A DNA stretch of 64,000 nt. Origin: Mycosphaerella arachidis (Eukaryota; Ascomycota; Dothideomycetes; Mycosphaerellales; Mycosphaerellaceae). Positions within the stretch are counted from its first letter, which is position 1; each line of letters begins with the position of its first letter. Under the pieces are notes generated by a model. The model searched no databases. It worked only from the letters and a program-made list of their open reading frames with translations, and was not told where the DNA came from. This document shows positions 52,343 to 63,433 of the stretch, piece after piece. The translations under genes and the position numbers were made by a program. The DNA is taken from positions 62,001-126,000 of the forward strand of contig LIHB01000062.1 in NCBI GenBank assembly GCA_001297265.1, given 5' to 3'.

Positions 52343-53961
52343 ACTTGTTCGTACTCCCCAAAGCCTCCTCTAAATTTCACCAAAGCTAACATTCCCTCAG
52401 ACCTTGTTGGCCCGAGGACGCTCACGAATGTCCGACGGTATCAGGACCGGCTCCATTGCACGTCGGGGACCGGGACTGGTATGCCTATCCTTCGGGGTCG
52501 GCACTGGCGCAATTTTTGCTGGCTACGCTTTTTCGTACGCGAAGATCCTTTTCATCAGAACTCGAGCTCGCTGCTTGACACTGGAGAAGAGTTGCTTTCT
52601 CCCACCTCGCACCATGTGCCCTCAAGAGCCGCCGTCGGTACCAATCCCACCTGTTGTTGAATATTGTTTGAGTGCGGCGCTTCCATTGAAGGCTTGCACA
52701 CGCGATCGGATCGGTGAGAATTCGTCGGTATTGGCAAGAGCCTGCACGTAAGCATGTACACGATATCATAGCACAGTACAGCGGACAGTAAGAGTGCATC
52801 ACGTTCACGGTCAAGCTTGTCACTCTTCCAACGATAGCCTGAAAGCGACTGGGACACATAGGTGGCAGTAGTGTGAGGTCAGGTTCGGAGCACGTGTCGG
52901 CAGTTGGAACGATAAAGAGCAAGAGGTGATGACACCGATGGAAGGGACGACAGCGTGACCTTGGCCACGGCCTCCAGTCCAGCGTGGAGATCAATAGATA
53001 CTGCAGCCACCGACGGGTCAAATCGAGTGGGTCGAGAGGCTGCGCCCAATGCATCGAATTCTCAATGACCACGAGACCACGCACGCAGCTTCCTTCGCGT
53101 CGGACAACCACGGCACCGTCACCTTGCACTCATACTGACTCGGCAGGCACCGCGATACAGGCACCTCGATCGCCGTCGATCATTCGATTCACTCAACAGC
53201 CCTTGAGCGAACAGCCGATGTGTGAAAAGAGATGGAAACTTGGAATAAGATCTGCACGTAGAACGGACAATACGCGACGATGCAGTGAAGAGCTTGGAAA
53301 GGTCGATAGTCCATCCCTCGAGTCGTTGTACGCACAAGGCTCTTGTGGAGATCAGCCACGTTGCTGGGTGAAAGCCATATCAAAAACAGTCTGGTCTTCA
53401 AGTTCTACCATATCCTCCCGCAGCTTGACTACGCTACAGCATGTGAAGGCGATCTGGCCTGCAATGATCGATGGAGTGGTGGCCTAGTCGAATTGACCAT
53501 TGTCTGCACATGGCATGAGCATTTCGAGGTCCGCCGTTGCCGGACGGAACATTTTTTGCTGCAATGCCCTCAGGTGGGAGTCAAGAAGTGCGACATACCA
53601 TCACTATGAGAGAGATGTACACACAAGTCCGGTGCGCAGCGTGCTGCAGGTTATGTCTGGAGTCATCTTGAGCGGCACAAGCACAGATTGGCCTCACAAG
53701 CGATGGGCTCCCTGGAGAGCATCAAAGAATTTACAGGACAATATTGGTTTTGGGACTTGTTTGAAGAGCTCTCACGACTCACGTAAGATGGACGGCTATT
53801 GGAAGAGGATCTATGAATATCGAATGGGCTGGGACACTATCCTCAGCAAGGGAATGTCCTCAACCGGATGATATATGTGAGCGCTGCAGCTTGCTAAGCT
53901 CGCAGACACCATTACTTTTGAGAAAGCCCGTGGCCTATAGCCAATCCCAAACCGCCGAGAA
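52343..53961. other. Gene-poor interval, 1.6 kb
   Basis: Several overlapping frames on both strands (plus 52984..53487 and 53500..53871, minus 52485..53129) have partly protein-like composition. None has a clear start, an intron chain or a motif. I read this as non-coding or decayed sequence. Confidence 0.45.
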
Positions 53962-54205
53962 ATGTACAGAGACGCCATGTCGCGCACGAGCCGCTTGTTC
54001 GAGCGTCAGTTCCCCACGAGGAAAATCTCTATTAACTCCCACTTGGTCCAAACAGACGACGACGACTCCGCGATGTGCATCGTCTGCCGAGATACTCCAA
54101 AAGCTCCTGTCCAGATACGAGATTGCCGACACATCCTCTGCAACGACTGCACGCCACAGTGGTTCGCCGCCGAACGAGGAGAATAACCGCTGTCCACAAT
54201 GTTAG
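53962..54205 (+). pseudogene. RING-finger gene with a frameshift inside the RING
   Basis: From the ATG at 53962 the frame encodes about 38 residues, then CIVCRDTPKAPVQIRDCRH and ILCNDC, which is C-x2-C-x12-C-x-H-x2-C-x2-C of a C3HC4 RING. It then stops at a TAA (54184..54186) before the last cysteine pair. The adjacent frame over the same bases reads ENNRCPQC and stops at 54203..54205, supplying exactly the missing C-x2-C. One extra base (or two missing) between about 54165 and 54187 explains the break, and no intron fits in the space. A whole RING at the extreme C-terminus is also unusual, so the gene may be a truncated copy of a ubiquitin-ligase-type protein. A sequencing error is the alternative. 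Confidence 0.5.
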
Positions 54206-55042
54206 CAAGTCCTCTTCACTATTCAAGGGTCTCAGACCCGTCGGATCTACATGCATATTTGCCTCATTTTGCGGGTTATCAACATCATTTGTTGGGCGAT
54301 GTTCACATTCTGGATCCCATGTGGCGTGGGACGACTGCTGCACCTTCCCGCAGTGGCCTGGATGAGCTGGTGGCTTGAAGTTGCACCTGAAGGAGATGCG
54401 GCGAATGGAGGTCAGGGCGGATTGGAGGTATGCGTCCGATAATGCGTGCGACGGCAAGCTCGCGGTGGCCTTGGTGGTCCTTGAGATGTCTTCGATTACG
54501 GCGAGTCTGGGTTCCCTGTGGCTTACGATCGGCGAATCCATCAGAGAGGAGAGGCTGTTTGGATCGTTGGGACCTCTACGGACGGGCTCCTCTGTGAGAG
54601 CGAGCGGGATTGCGTGGGAACAATTGAGGATGAGGTGGAAGGCTTTAGGGTCGTAAGGATGGCACACATTGAAAGGTGCGCTGATGCGGTGTAAGAGGCT
54701 ATTCGTGGCTGAGCTTGGAAGTATCATCGTCATACTGTTGCAAATGATCAGAAGTCGTTTTTGTTGACCGCGCTAAATCGAGCAGGACGAACGATATATA
54801 CCTTGTCCCTTCAGAAGCATCGTCGTCGATTGACCTTGTGAAGACACTCCCTTTGAGACTCGTTATCTCTATCGGCCTCGGCTGCATTCTGGTGATGGAA
54901 ATGACTGCTGGCGAGCTTCATGTCTGATGCTTTCCACACATGAGTTGCTATGCCACAGACCATGGCGATGCATAGCCATGTTGACTGTGAGCTTCTCAAT
55001 TTGGGTCAAGGTAGATGGCGCGGAGTTGATGACATGTCCTGC
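54206..55042. other. Gene-poor interval, 0.84 kb
   Basis: A long minus-strand frame (54032..54733) runs opposite the RING remnant but shows no motif. The plus strand has a frame just after the RING (from about 54198) with His/Leu-rich protein-like text that could be the decayed continuation. No gene was called. Confidence 0.4.
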
Positions 55043-55264
55043 TCAGGCGGCTCGCCTGCTGCTGGTCATCTTCCACTCCATGATCTTTGGGTCAAGCAGA
55101 GCAGACTTGACCATTGACGAGTCAAACTCGAGTAGAATTTCTGCTTTTCTTTGTGTTTTGGTCTTTACTTCAAAGGTCATCTCGTTGCTCGAGCGCTGCT
55201 TCGCGGATGGCGACACCTTCTTGACCGATATTTTGCCATGCTTCTTTGGAGTGAAGTTTGTCAT
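55043..55264 (-). CDS. Possible small basic protein, 73 aa
   Basis: The ATG at 55264 opens MTNFTPKKHGKISVKKVSP, followed by polar sequence with a possible helix (RKAEILLEFDSSMVKSALL). It ends at a TGA at 55043. Lys/Ser-rich composition suggests a nuclear or ribosome-associated small protein, but it could equally be the first exon of a longer decayed gene or a chance frame. Confidence 0.3.
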   Translation of the reverse strand: MTNFTPKKHGKISVKKVSPSAKQRSSNEMTFEVKTKTQRKAEILLEFDSSMVKSALLDPKIMEWKMTSSRRAA

Positions 55265-55519
55265 TTTCAAGCGCCAGCGAGATTTTAGATGATCATGATG
55301 ATGATGTTATTGTTGTTGCTGTTGAAATGTTCATGTATTGTTAGGGTTGAGGTGTTAACGTGCGAGGTAAAGAACTGGGACGGCTAAAAGTTGTATCCGG
55401 AACTCATGAAACTTTGATGACGTGCAGTAGAATGCGAGATTTTGGAAGCTCTGCAGCATCAACTTCGCTGTCAATTTATCTATTGCCATTGCACCTCGCA
55501 GACGTCGCTTAAGATCACA

Positions 55520-56269
55520 ATGGCCTCAACACGACTTCCACGTATCGCGATACAGGCATCACGCCCGAGACTCTTCTTCCCTGGACAGATCGCGTCACAC
55601 TCTGCGAGGAAAGAAGCACGAACATGTCTCATGAAACCTCAATCCCAGGCACGATGCTTCACTGTAAACGCAGCACGGGGCCTGGCTCAGACAGTGTCAC
55701 ATCCACCAAAGAGCAAAGATCGTGGTCCGAAGAGTGAGGAGGATACGCAGACAGATTTCGCTGCAATGAATGTTCTTGGCAACACTCCAATACCTACAAC
55801 TGCGGTGGATGCCTGTATGGACGACGGATTCGCGCTCGACTCTGGCTTGAAAGTGACAGGAGCTGGTGTCTTACTCACGGGAGGAGAGGCCTTCAAATGG
55901 AGGCCCTGGCTCCGTGAAATTAAAAAGGAAGGCACAATCGGTGAAGGTGCTTTGGGGGATGACAACAAGGGTGTACGCAGTGTGGGTGGTAAATTACAGA
56001 ACAATAAGGGTCAATGGGATGTCGATAAGCAAGCTTGGGGACTCCTGGATCTGGTCTGGCCAAAGCCTGATCTTTTGGTTCTCGGTACTGGCTCGAAGAT
56101 TGTGCCTCTCAGTCCAGAAACTCGGAGGGACATCAACGAACTAGGGATCAGGATCGAGATCCAGGACACTAGGAATGCCGCTGCGCAATACAACATGTTG
56201 GCCACCGAGCGCGGTGTGCAGCAGGTAGCAGCAGCATTGATTCCAGTCGGATGGAAAGAAGGGAAGTGA
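55520..56269 (+). CDS. Mitochondrial complex I assembly factor, NDUFAF3 family, 249 aa
   Basis: A single exon. The ATG at 55520 (MASTRLPRIAIQASRPRL) gives a basic, Ser/Arg-rich mitochondrial presequence; the frame is open upstream but lacks another ATG. The core from about residue 95 is the Mth938/DUF498 fold. Landmarks are TAVDACMDDGFALDSGLKV, GGEAFKWRPWL, LDLVWPKPDLLVLGTGSKI, the LGIRIEIQDTRNAAAQYNML block and ALIPVGWKEGK. NDUFAF3 works with NDUFAF4 to build the Q-module of NADH:ubiquinone oxidoreductase. An insertion of about 30 residues (GDDNKGVRSVGGK region) between the two halves is common in fungal versions. This is the only clearly conserved housekeeping gene in the 50.9-58.7 kb stretch. 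Confidence 0.9.
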   Translation: MASTRLPRIAIQASRPRLFFPGQIASHSARKEARTCLMKPQSQARCFTVNAARGLAQTVSHPPKSKDRGPKSEEDTQTDFAAMNVLGNTPIPTTAVDACMDDGFALDSGLKVTGAGVLLTGGEAFKWRPWLREIKKEGTIGEGALGDDNKGVRSVGGKLQNNKGQWDVDKQAWGLLDLVWPKPDLLVLGTGSKIVPLSPETRRDINELGIRIEIQDTRNAAAQYNMLATERGVQQVAAALIPVGWKEGK

Positions 56270-57871
56270 GGATCGCCAGCCTGCCGGTCGTACTGGAAGA
56301 TGAGCTCAAGGCACCTTGCTCGGTCATCGGTCAGTCATCGAACTCTCACTTGGAAGCACTCGGGTTTCTCCGGCCCATCAGTGCTTGAGGTTCTGCCAAG
56401 TGGCCCAAGGGCATGTGATCTTCTCTCAAGATTTCGTTGCAGTAACGTCCTGGCTGCTCCGGCCGGTGCGGTCTGGAACATCTCGGTCGGTATCTGCAAC
56501 GCTGCATACGCCGCACTAAGTGCCACAGTGCTAGACATGCAGCTTTGCGTAGCGCTCGCGTACCAGCGCGGCTGCAGCTGCAACCAGACCGCAATGCTGA
56601 AATATAGTCAACACTAAAATTGGATGGGCGTGGCCCTGCAGAGATCGCTCGGGGTGCAGGTTCAGGGGAGATGAAGGTGTCATTCGACACATCAATGTTA
56701 TTCGCGTGAACTACTGTCATCGCCGAGCTCCATGCCCAACGACCAGGCGGTTTCGAGATCCGAAACTCGCTCTCGCAACAAGATCGCCACATGGCGCATT
56801 GCTCGAGTCAGTGCGAACCGCACTGGGCGGCGCAGTCTGGAACAGGTGTTACAGATCTTCAGGCAGTGTTTCAGGATTTGACAGCGTTTCATCACGATTC
56901 GTGCGGTAGACGAAGATAGAGAAGATGTGCAGGTGCTCGATCGAGCAAGGCAATGACATTCGCCTCTCACGTCGATGAAGCGGGATGGCCCAGCGCTTAT
57001 CAGCTCGACCCTGCTCGACGTCGGCTACTCATCCGAAAGAACAACAGGCTCATCAAACAGTGCATTTTCCGTTTATCGCCCCAAATCACGATCCAGAGCC
57101 GCTGGGAAAAAGCAGCGTTTTGGCGCGCAAGACGCTGCTCGAGATCGAGAGGCGTTACGTCAATGATCACCGTGTTCACAGCATGCCCTCGGCTAACGTG
57201 GTCTAGCAGCCAATCTACGCATTGTCGGACTGCGCTGTCACACGCTCCGGTGTGTGCATAAGGACTGCATGCATGGGGCCCCAGCTGGACCGCAACGTCT
57301 CGCTTTCTTAGCGGCGAATGGCATAGCTGGACCCATCATCACGACTGCCCACGCACGCCACATCATCACCTTGTCGAGCGTGGACAACGCTCCAGGAATC
57401 GCCATGCTTGGTGGCAATGGTCCATTACTCGGGCCCTAAGCACTGCATTCGCACTGGCGGTTGCTGCTCGAGGAGTCGTTTGCTGTCCGTGTTGCTGTCA
57501 GCACAAGCTTGCCCACAACGGCCCTCGACCCCGCATTTGACAAGCTTCGCCGTCAGATCCCCTCCCAGATACGGTCACAAGCCTGCTTTCGACGATGTCA
57601 AGTCCAGGGCTGAGCCTGTGCGTGCGAATAATGTTACTCGGTCGCAAATTCGCGTGTGCGATGCCAACCGTGTATTGTAGTATGGGGACTGCACCTATTA
57701 ACGCATCGTGATTATCGCACCTTCTGGAATCTGCTGTCGCGTGTGTTCGCGTATGTCGTTAACATAGCTGTCCTTAAGGCCTATTAAGTCGCTAGTGGCG
57801 CAGGTGTCGCCGTCGTTCATTTATCTTACTGTCGTTATTCTATCTGTTTCTAATCTACCTCTTACCCTACA
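56270..57871. other. Gene-poor interval with coding-like fragments, 1.6 kb
   Basis: On the minus strand at 56698..56970 a frame with helix-like text (RPVRFALTRAMRHVAILL, RERVSDLETAWSLGMEL) is followed by frames at 56335..56583 and 56346..56792. I could not join them into a gene with valid splice sites and a start. It may be a relic of a larger gene. No RNA gene is seen. Confidence 0.4.
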
Positions 57872-58123
57872 ATGCCTCCGTATAGTGAATACGCTGTCGA
57901 TCGACACTTCCTCCTATTCGCGGGTGTTGAGCTAAAGAAGGCTCGCGTCGAATGTCGCTATCGCGGACGCCACTCGGTGAAGGGTAAGGCGCGTTAAGTA
58001 AGCCATTTGAAGGTGTGTTCGGACTACCTCAAGAAGCAAGAGATAGACGGTGTTGCCGTTAAAGGTGAAGCAGACAGCAGCATTAGCATACTCCATTTCG
58101 GCTCTCTAGACAGGTTTGTATAG
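57872..58123 (+). pseudogene. Decayed BED/zinc-finger-like reading frame, possible transposon relic
   Basis: The frame from the ATG at 57872 reads MPPYSEYAVDRHFLLFAGV, then VECRYRGRHSVKGKAR. A TAA interrupts it at 57995..57997, and it resumes in the same frame as VSHLKVCSDYLKKQEIDG up to a TAG at 58121..58123. The pattern Cys28, (Arg31 where Cys is expected), then H-x3-C fits a BED-type zinc finger as found at the start of hAT transposases and host-derived proteins. The stop would be explained by a CAA-to-TAA change (C to T, as repeat-induced point mutation makes). The Arg codon CGC at the expected Cys is a T-to-C change, so not all decay is RIP-like. No transposase core or terminal inverted repeats were recognised nearby. 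Confidence 0.4.
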
Positions 58124-58780
58124 GCCCTACACCCCTTCGGGTCCTCCCCGGAGAAATACGAGGTGTGCGAAGAACGATCATCGCATGCGTCATGCGATCG
58201 AATATCGTTAGTCACGATAGTCGCATTATCGCATCGCTCAGCCCTGGTCAAGTCCCTCGACTTCGCACCGCATACGATACAACATTTTGCCCGAAGTAGC
58301 CGTGACTTCCTGGTCTTTATCCTCATCCGCCGCTCGCGCTATCTGCGCCGCCTCGAATAGTAGAGCTAGAGCTAGACGATGGCATGCTGTTATGTTATTG
58401 TGCTGTCTGCGCGTGCGCACAGCCTCCAGTCAGCTCCTTGTGATTGTCGGAGCTATCAAACTGCCTCCGCTTTACCAAAGCTTACTCTCTACTACCTCGT
58501 CATTTGACAATCACCACTTCTAGACAATCCTCGAGCAGTATCTCCAAGCCCTCGTCATCAAGAGGTCCTCCGATCTGCACGGCACGCACGCAGTGGCAGA
58601 GACGCACTTGCCACAGCTTCCCCCGCGTCTGCAGTCGCAAGCACGGGTAACTGTAGCTGGACCAATGTACTCCAGAGCGCATTCCTGCTAGGAGAGAAAC
58701 ATGCATACAATACCTTTCGGACCATCACAGTTAACAACGACTGCAAAGTTACTGGCGCGAGAGTCTGAAGCTCTGCCGCA
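58124..58780. other. Spacer upstream of first SANT gene, 0.66 kb
   Basis: Promoter region of the SANT gene. It contains locally repetitive CGATCG/GCATGCG-like short palindromes around 58170-58230. A minus-strand frame at 58238..58420 has protein-like text but no start or motif support. Confidence 0.4.
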
Positions 58781-59889
58781 ATGTCGTAGGTAACACCAGC
58801 TACCCGCAGTGCCTAGGCCCCATCGACGCCATGCCTCACTGAAACCAAAAGACCACTCGGATGCGCTGGGTCCTATACCAGCTACATCGTTACATGGCTC
58901 TGGGGACCATATTCGCTAACGACTTACTCATCAGAAATACGTCTCCCGATCAGGATCGCAAGCTTATACCCACTGGCTCATCAAACAACACATACTCAGC
59001 TTCGCCGTCGCAACTCACTTTGTCCTCTGACTTTCACCCGGGCGCTGGACTACCCAATCCTTACCAGCAATACTCATACGTCCCGAGCCCGCACGATCCT
59101 TCCACATTCGCCTTCCCACCGCCGCAAGGATACAGACCGCAGCTACAAACGCAGCATCTGCAGCATCAGCCTAATCTCTACCAACAGCCATCACCCACGA
59201 ATCCGCGCAAGCGGCGCGCATCTGATCTGCATGAGCCTTCGCTACCTGGCTCCTCTAGCAGTAACCAAAGCGCGTTTGGCAACCCTTCTGGGCTCAGTCT
59301 GGTTACGGGCGTAGGAGAGCTGGGAGGCATAGATTTGTCGCAACATGTCGCTCCTTCGCAGCAGACGCTACCAAGTCCGCCTGTGAAGAAAGGGCGGACC
59401 AACACGCCGTGGACGCCCGCAGAAGAGCAGAGGCTCAAGACGTTGCGCGATGCTGGGAGTAGCTGGAGTGAAATTGCGAAAATGTTCCCTACACGGACGG
59501 AAGGGAGTGTCAAAAAGCATTGGTATAAGGTGCGCACGCTCTTTGAGACCCAGCTGTATCGTTGCGTGCAAATGGCTGACTTACATCTTTCTTTGCAGGA
59601 TATGCATTACGCCGAGTTCGCTGAAGACGAGGTCAGCAATTTCGTTCGCCTCACCGCGATTGATTTCGTCCGAGCTGTTACACTGACAGCTTGACAGAGC
59701 GCAACACTGCTGCAAGCGATCAAGGACTACGAGAATAATAAGTGGAAAGTCATCGGACAGAAGGTGGGAAAGCCGGCCAAGGTATGATGAGACTTTGTGA
59801 TCGCGCAAAGGTCTGGTGAACTCGAGAGGGGACTAATGTATTTGCAGGCCTGCGAGCAGTTTGCCAAAGAGCAAGGCTGGAAGGTCTGA
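58781..59889 (+). CDS. SANT/Myb-like DNA-binding protein, 252 aa, five exons
   Basis: Exons are 58781..58785, 58935..59529, 59599..59631, 59698..59781 and 59848..59889. The first exon is only ATGTC; the 149-bp first intron has a GTAGGT donor, a GCTAAC branch and a CATCAG acceptor, and its removal gives MSNTSPDQDRKLIPTG. The other introns are 69, 66 and 66 bp. All phases agree, giving 253 codons with stop. Residues 20-120 are Pro/Gln/Ser-rich. A KKGRTNTPWTPAEEQRLKTLRD segment then starts a Myb/SANT repeat whose tryptophans lie in PWTPAEE, SSWSEIAKMF and KHWYK. A second, weaker helical unit follows (LLQAIKDYENNKWKVIGQKVG). The likely role is sequence-specific DNA binding in the nucleus; targets are unknown. 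A second SANT gene lies 2.25 kb downstream. Confidence 0.8.
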
Positions 59890-62141
59890 CATGTGGCGAC
59901 GCTTTCCGCGGCGTTCTCGACGAAGAACATCCCCTCTTCCCTATACATATTGAGATACCCGTTCGCTCTTTCTTCGAGCGATATTCTTGGAAACATTGAG
60001 AGCAGCATTGCGAGGAGTTGTGGAGTTCTTTGCGGCCTGCTGTGTTTGTTGACCTCGGGACAGATATCAAGGAAAAACCGGGAGTGTAGAGCATGGACTA
60101 AGGAAGACATTGGCTCGAAGCGTCCGAGCTATGGTCGGACAACGTCGAAGACTGCTCATCGATACTCTGCAATCTGTAAATCAAAGACACATGGCGACAG
60201 TGAACATGAAACCCACGATGGAGTGACGTTGATACTGAGTTGTAAAAGCAGAGTGGGTCTTGTGTGCTGGTCTGAGTGAAACCCGGGACGTGCACGGCTC
60301 ACACGTGCCTACCTTCTCACCGGAGACATTCTGCACTCTCCTGAACTCCACGCTTTGCGTTCTCGCACTCCCGTGGTCGTTCTCTCAACGGTCGTTGTGT
60401 TTCGTCTCACAATGTCCCGCAGCATCTTTCAGCCTCAATCGCTGCGGCCACGCGCTGTTTCGAGTTTCCAGAAGCTGCTCATCAAACGTTTCAGAAGACG
60501 TCGACTCATGATGGCGCCTGCTCCGCCAGGGTCTTGTGAGGATCTTTCGCGCTCTCCAAGAAGCTGCAAGACGTCTCGGTTCGTCGCCACTCGCGGCCCA
60601 TCAACCTTCCGACGGCTGAACGCAATGGCGGTCGTGGTCACGTGAAGCAGCAGAGAGGCACCGCCGACATGGTCGCACGAAGGATCCCGTCGTGGGGAAA
60701 GACCTGGGCTGGGTTTCGCAGCCAGCGCCGCAGAGAGCTCTTCGTCGTTGCTTTTGATCCGACTTCATCAAATCTTGGGGCATTGCAAGACTGCAGTTCG
60801 CAGAATGGCCTCGGAACGTCTCAGTTGTGCTATTTTGAGCCAGCAGATGCTCGCGGTGTCGCTACACGTTTCGAGTGACGTTGATGACGGCTGCTGAGAT
60901 AGAATAGCACTGAGTTCTTCCACGTCTTCTCTCCAGCGCTCGCCGCTTTACCCGCGCTTGATCCCCTGTCCTATATCGCTCGAAGCAGTATTCATCGACA
61001 CGTTCTGCCGAGCTCACTCGCAGCTGTGCTTCGAGATTAGTCCCGTTCGGCAGAGCAAGATTTGCCACCTCTGCACATCTGCTCAACTGCCCTGCATATT
61101 GATGCTCCTCTCGATGCCGGACTCAGGCACTGATATGTCAATCTGGCTGCTTTTGTCAGGCGCGACGAACCATACTAATTTCGACAGCACCTCCTGCACA
61201 GCCTCCCTCGGCTGGACGTGAGATACTGCAGCAAGGACTTGGAAGCGCTGTCGCTTCAACATCGTGTAGTGATCATGCCGCGGTATCGATGCCACCCGGT
61301 CTGCGGCCATGCGATCATTGTGGCCAATTCAAGGCATGGCCTTTGAGTTGCAGCTTATCCTTTGATCAAGCGAGCCGCGTTGTGGGCCTGACAAGTCATG
61401 AATCCCTGACCTTAACGCTCTTGCGGCTCTTTCTTTCCGCTGATGTCCAGGTTCTTCCCGGCGGGCTTCTGGAGGGTCTACAAACCGTTTGAATGTGGGT
61501 CTGGGCTAAGCCGTACCTGCATGAGGTTAGCAGCGAATGTTGTTACAGCACGACGTCAAGGCCACAGCCCTGGGGACGGATCGTCTGCCGTTGCATGTTA
61601 CAGATTTCTGCGGTCTGTTGTGGTGCTTTCTCGGGTCGAGCCAATCTGGCACCAGACACGCCCAAGCCTGCGCCTTGACACCCCATTTCGCATGCGTTCG
61701 TCTGCAAGTGTGGCGATCAAGCGAGGATGGCGGTTTTCGAATGAGACCACTACGATCGTAAGCGGCAGGAGCCATCTCATCACGCATGGACATTGGGTCC
61801 TTAAGAGACGTCGATGCCTAGCTACCTCTTGGTTCGGAAAAATACCCATCCCAGAGTGTACCATTACGCACTGGCGACGTTTCATGTCATATCACCTTCG
61901 CTTTAATGCCGTCCGCATCTCTTCCATCGTTATAATAGCATTTACTTGTTTCTTATCAACACTGCGCTAAGCGTGCAACACTTTGTTCTTAATCATCACT
62001 TGGACAAATAACGACCAGGTGTCGTTGACTATCGCTAAACAACGACTACTATCACAAGCCAGCCCATTCGCGGCGAGTTGCCCGAGCGTAGTGCTCTGGC
62101 AGCCTCCACGCATCGTGGCAACTGTGGCGCGATCATTCCAG
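59890..62141. other. Spacer between the two SANT genes, 2.25 kb
   Basis: No convincing gene. A plus-strand frame from an ATG at 60412 to 60645 (77 codons) starts like a mitochondrial presequence (MSRSIFQPQSLRPRAVSSF) but ends without a domain. The stretch from about 61890 to 61990 is AT-rich and probably part of the promoter or leader of the second SANT gene, whose first exon should lie within this interval. Confidence 0.45.
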
Positions 62142-63433
62142 GAGTTTTCTTTCGACTTCGGTGTGCAGGGGCAAGGACAAAATACATCGCCAGTCACACC
62201 AGTCGTAACAACTGCTGAATACCAGGCACTCCTGCCGCAGGCCTTTGACGGGCAGAGCTACCTGCAGCCGCAGCAGTCTCAGGCCTCGCAGGAGTATGCA
62301 CATTATGGCGTCTCAAACGTCCTACCCTCGCAGATGTCTGCGCCGGAACCAACGTATGGCATGGACCAGGCACAGCTATATGCAGCGCAGAAGCCACGCC
62401 AAATGTCCCATGTCACATCGGTATCATCACATTACGGCGGCAGTCCTTACGAAAGTCCCAGACAAGGCATCTACCAACAACAACAGGCGCAACAGCCCCG
62501 CAAGCGCAGTTTCCAGGACGACTATGCCTACGATTACCAAGGCCTACAGCAGCTCCAAGCCCACGCAACCAATAGTGGACCACAAGTTCCATTCGAACTC
62601 ACTCCTCATGGGCACCATGCCCAGCTTCAGCCCAGAGCGATTACATACCCATTCCAATCGTCACAGCGACCTTCGCCGCAGCACTCTCATTCTGGACAGT
62701 CGTTGCAATCACAGTCGCTACCGCCCCAGCAACAACAGCAACAGACGCAGCAGCATCACCACCACCACCACAGACTTCCCAACCAACAGCCTCCGAATAA
62801 GATACCCAGATTTAGCGCATACGATGCATCGTCGCCCGAAGATGACGAGCATGGACCACCAAGTGTCGTTGGGCAACCTGGAATGCCAACTCCTGCTCCA
62901 AGGCCGAAAGGTCCGAAACTCAAGTTCACACCCGAAGACGATGCACTCTTGGTGGAGCTTAAAGAGAACAAAAACCTTACGTGGAAGCAAATCGCAGATT
63001 TTTTCCCAGGCCGATCGTCAGGCACACTGCAGGTTCGGTACTGCACCAAACTCAAGGCCAAGACGACAGTTTGGACAGACGAAATGGTACGTCAATAGTC
63101 ACCATTGGTACCACAGTGATGCTGCTTTTCATTACCTGTACGGATCACTGCAGGCACTAAATCAGGAATAGACCTTGCTGACTGACATATCAGGTAGAGA
63201 GACTCCAGACAGCAATTCAGGAGTACGACAACGACAGATGGCGCATCATCTCAGGCAAAGTTGGCAATGGATTTTCAGCAGCAGCCTGCAGGGAGAAAGC
63301 TTTGGAAATGCAACTCGAAGACGACGAGGCGAACGAAACAGACCATCATCATCATCAGCAATTACCACTATATGAGACCACGGCAGCGACACAACAGCAG
63401 GACGCGAAGGTGCCCATGGCTGGTACAGACTAA
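62142..63433 (+). CDS. Second SANT/Myb-like DNA-binding protein, Gln/His-rich, 5' end unresolved
   Basis: Two exons are clear: 62142..63086 and 63194..63433, with a 107-bp intron (GTACGT...CTGAC...ATCAG) placed between the two Myb units. The N-terminal 230 residues are Gln/Tyr/Pro/Ser-rich, with a run of six glutamines and a run of six histidines. The DNA-binding part has KLKFTPEDDALLVELKEN, LTWKQIADFFPGR and VWTDEMVERLQTAIQEYDN, then DRWRIISGKVG and a final CREKALEM. The order (Myb unit, second unit split by an intron, short tail) parallels the gene at 58781..59889, so the two look related by descent, although sequence outside the domain differs. No in-frame ATG precedes the domain; 62142 is just after an ATTCCAG acceptor-like site, so a tiny first exon (as in the sister gene) is likely upstream. 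Confidence 0.75.

Noticed and set aside
54032..54733. 233-codon minus-strand frame over the RING remnant
   Set aside because: No motif is present, and the RING cysteine spacing on the plus strand is far better evidence for the original coding strand.
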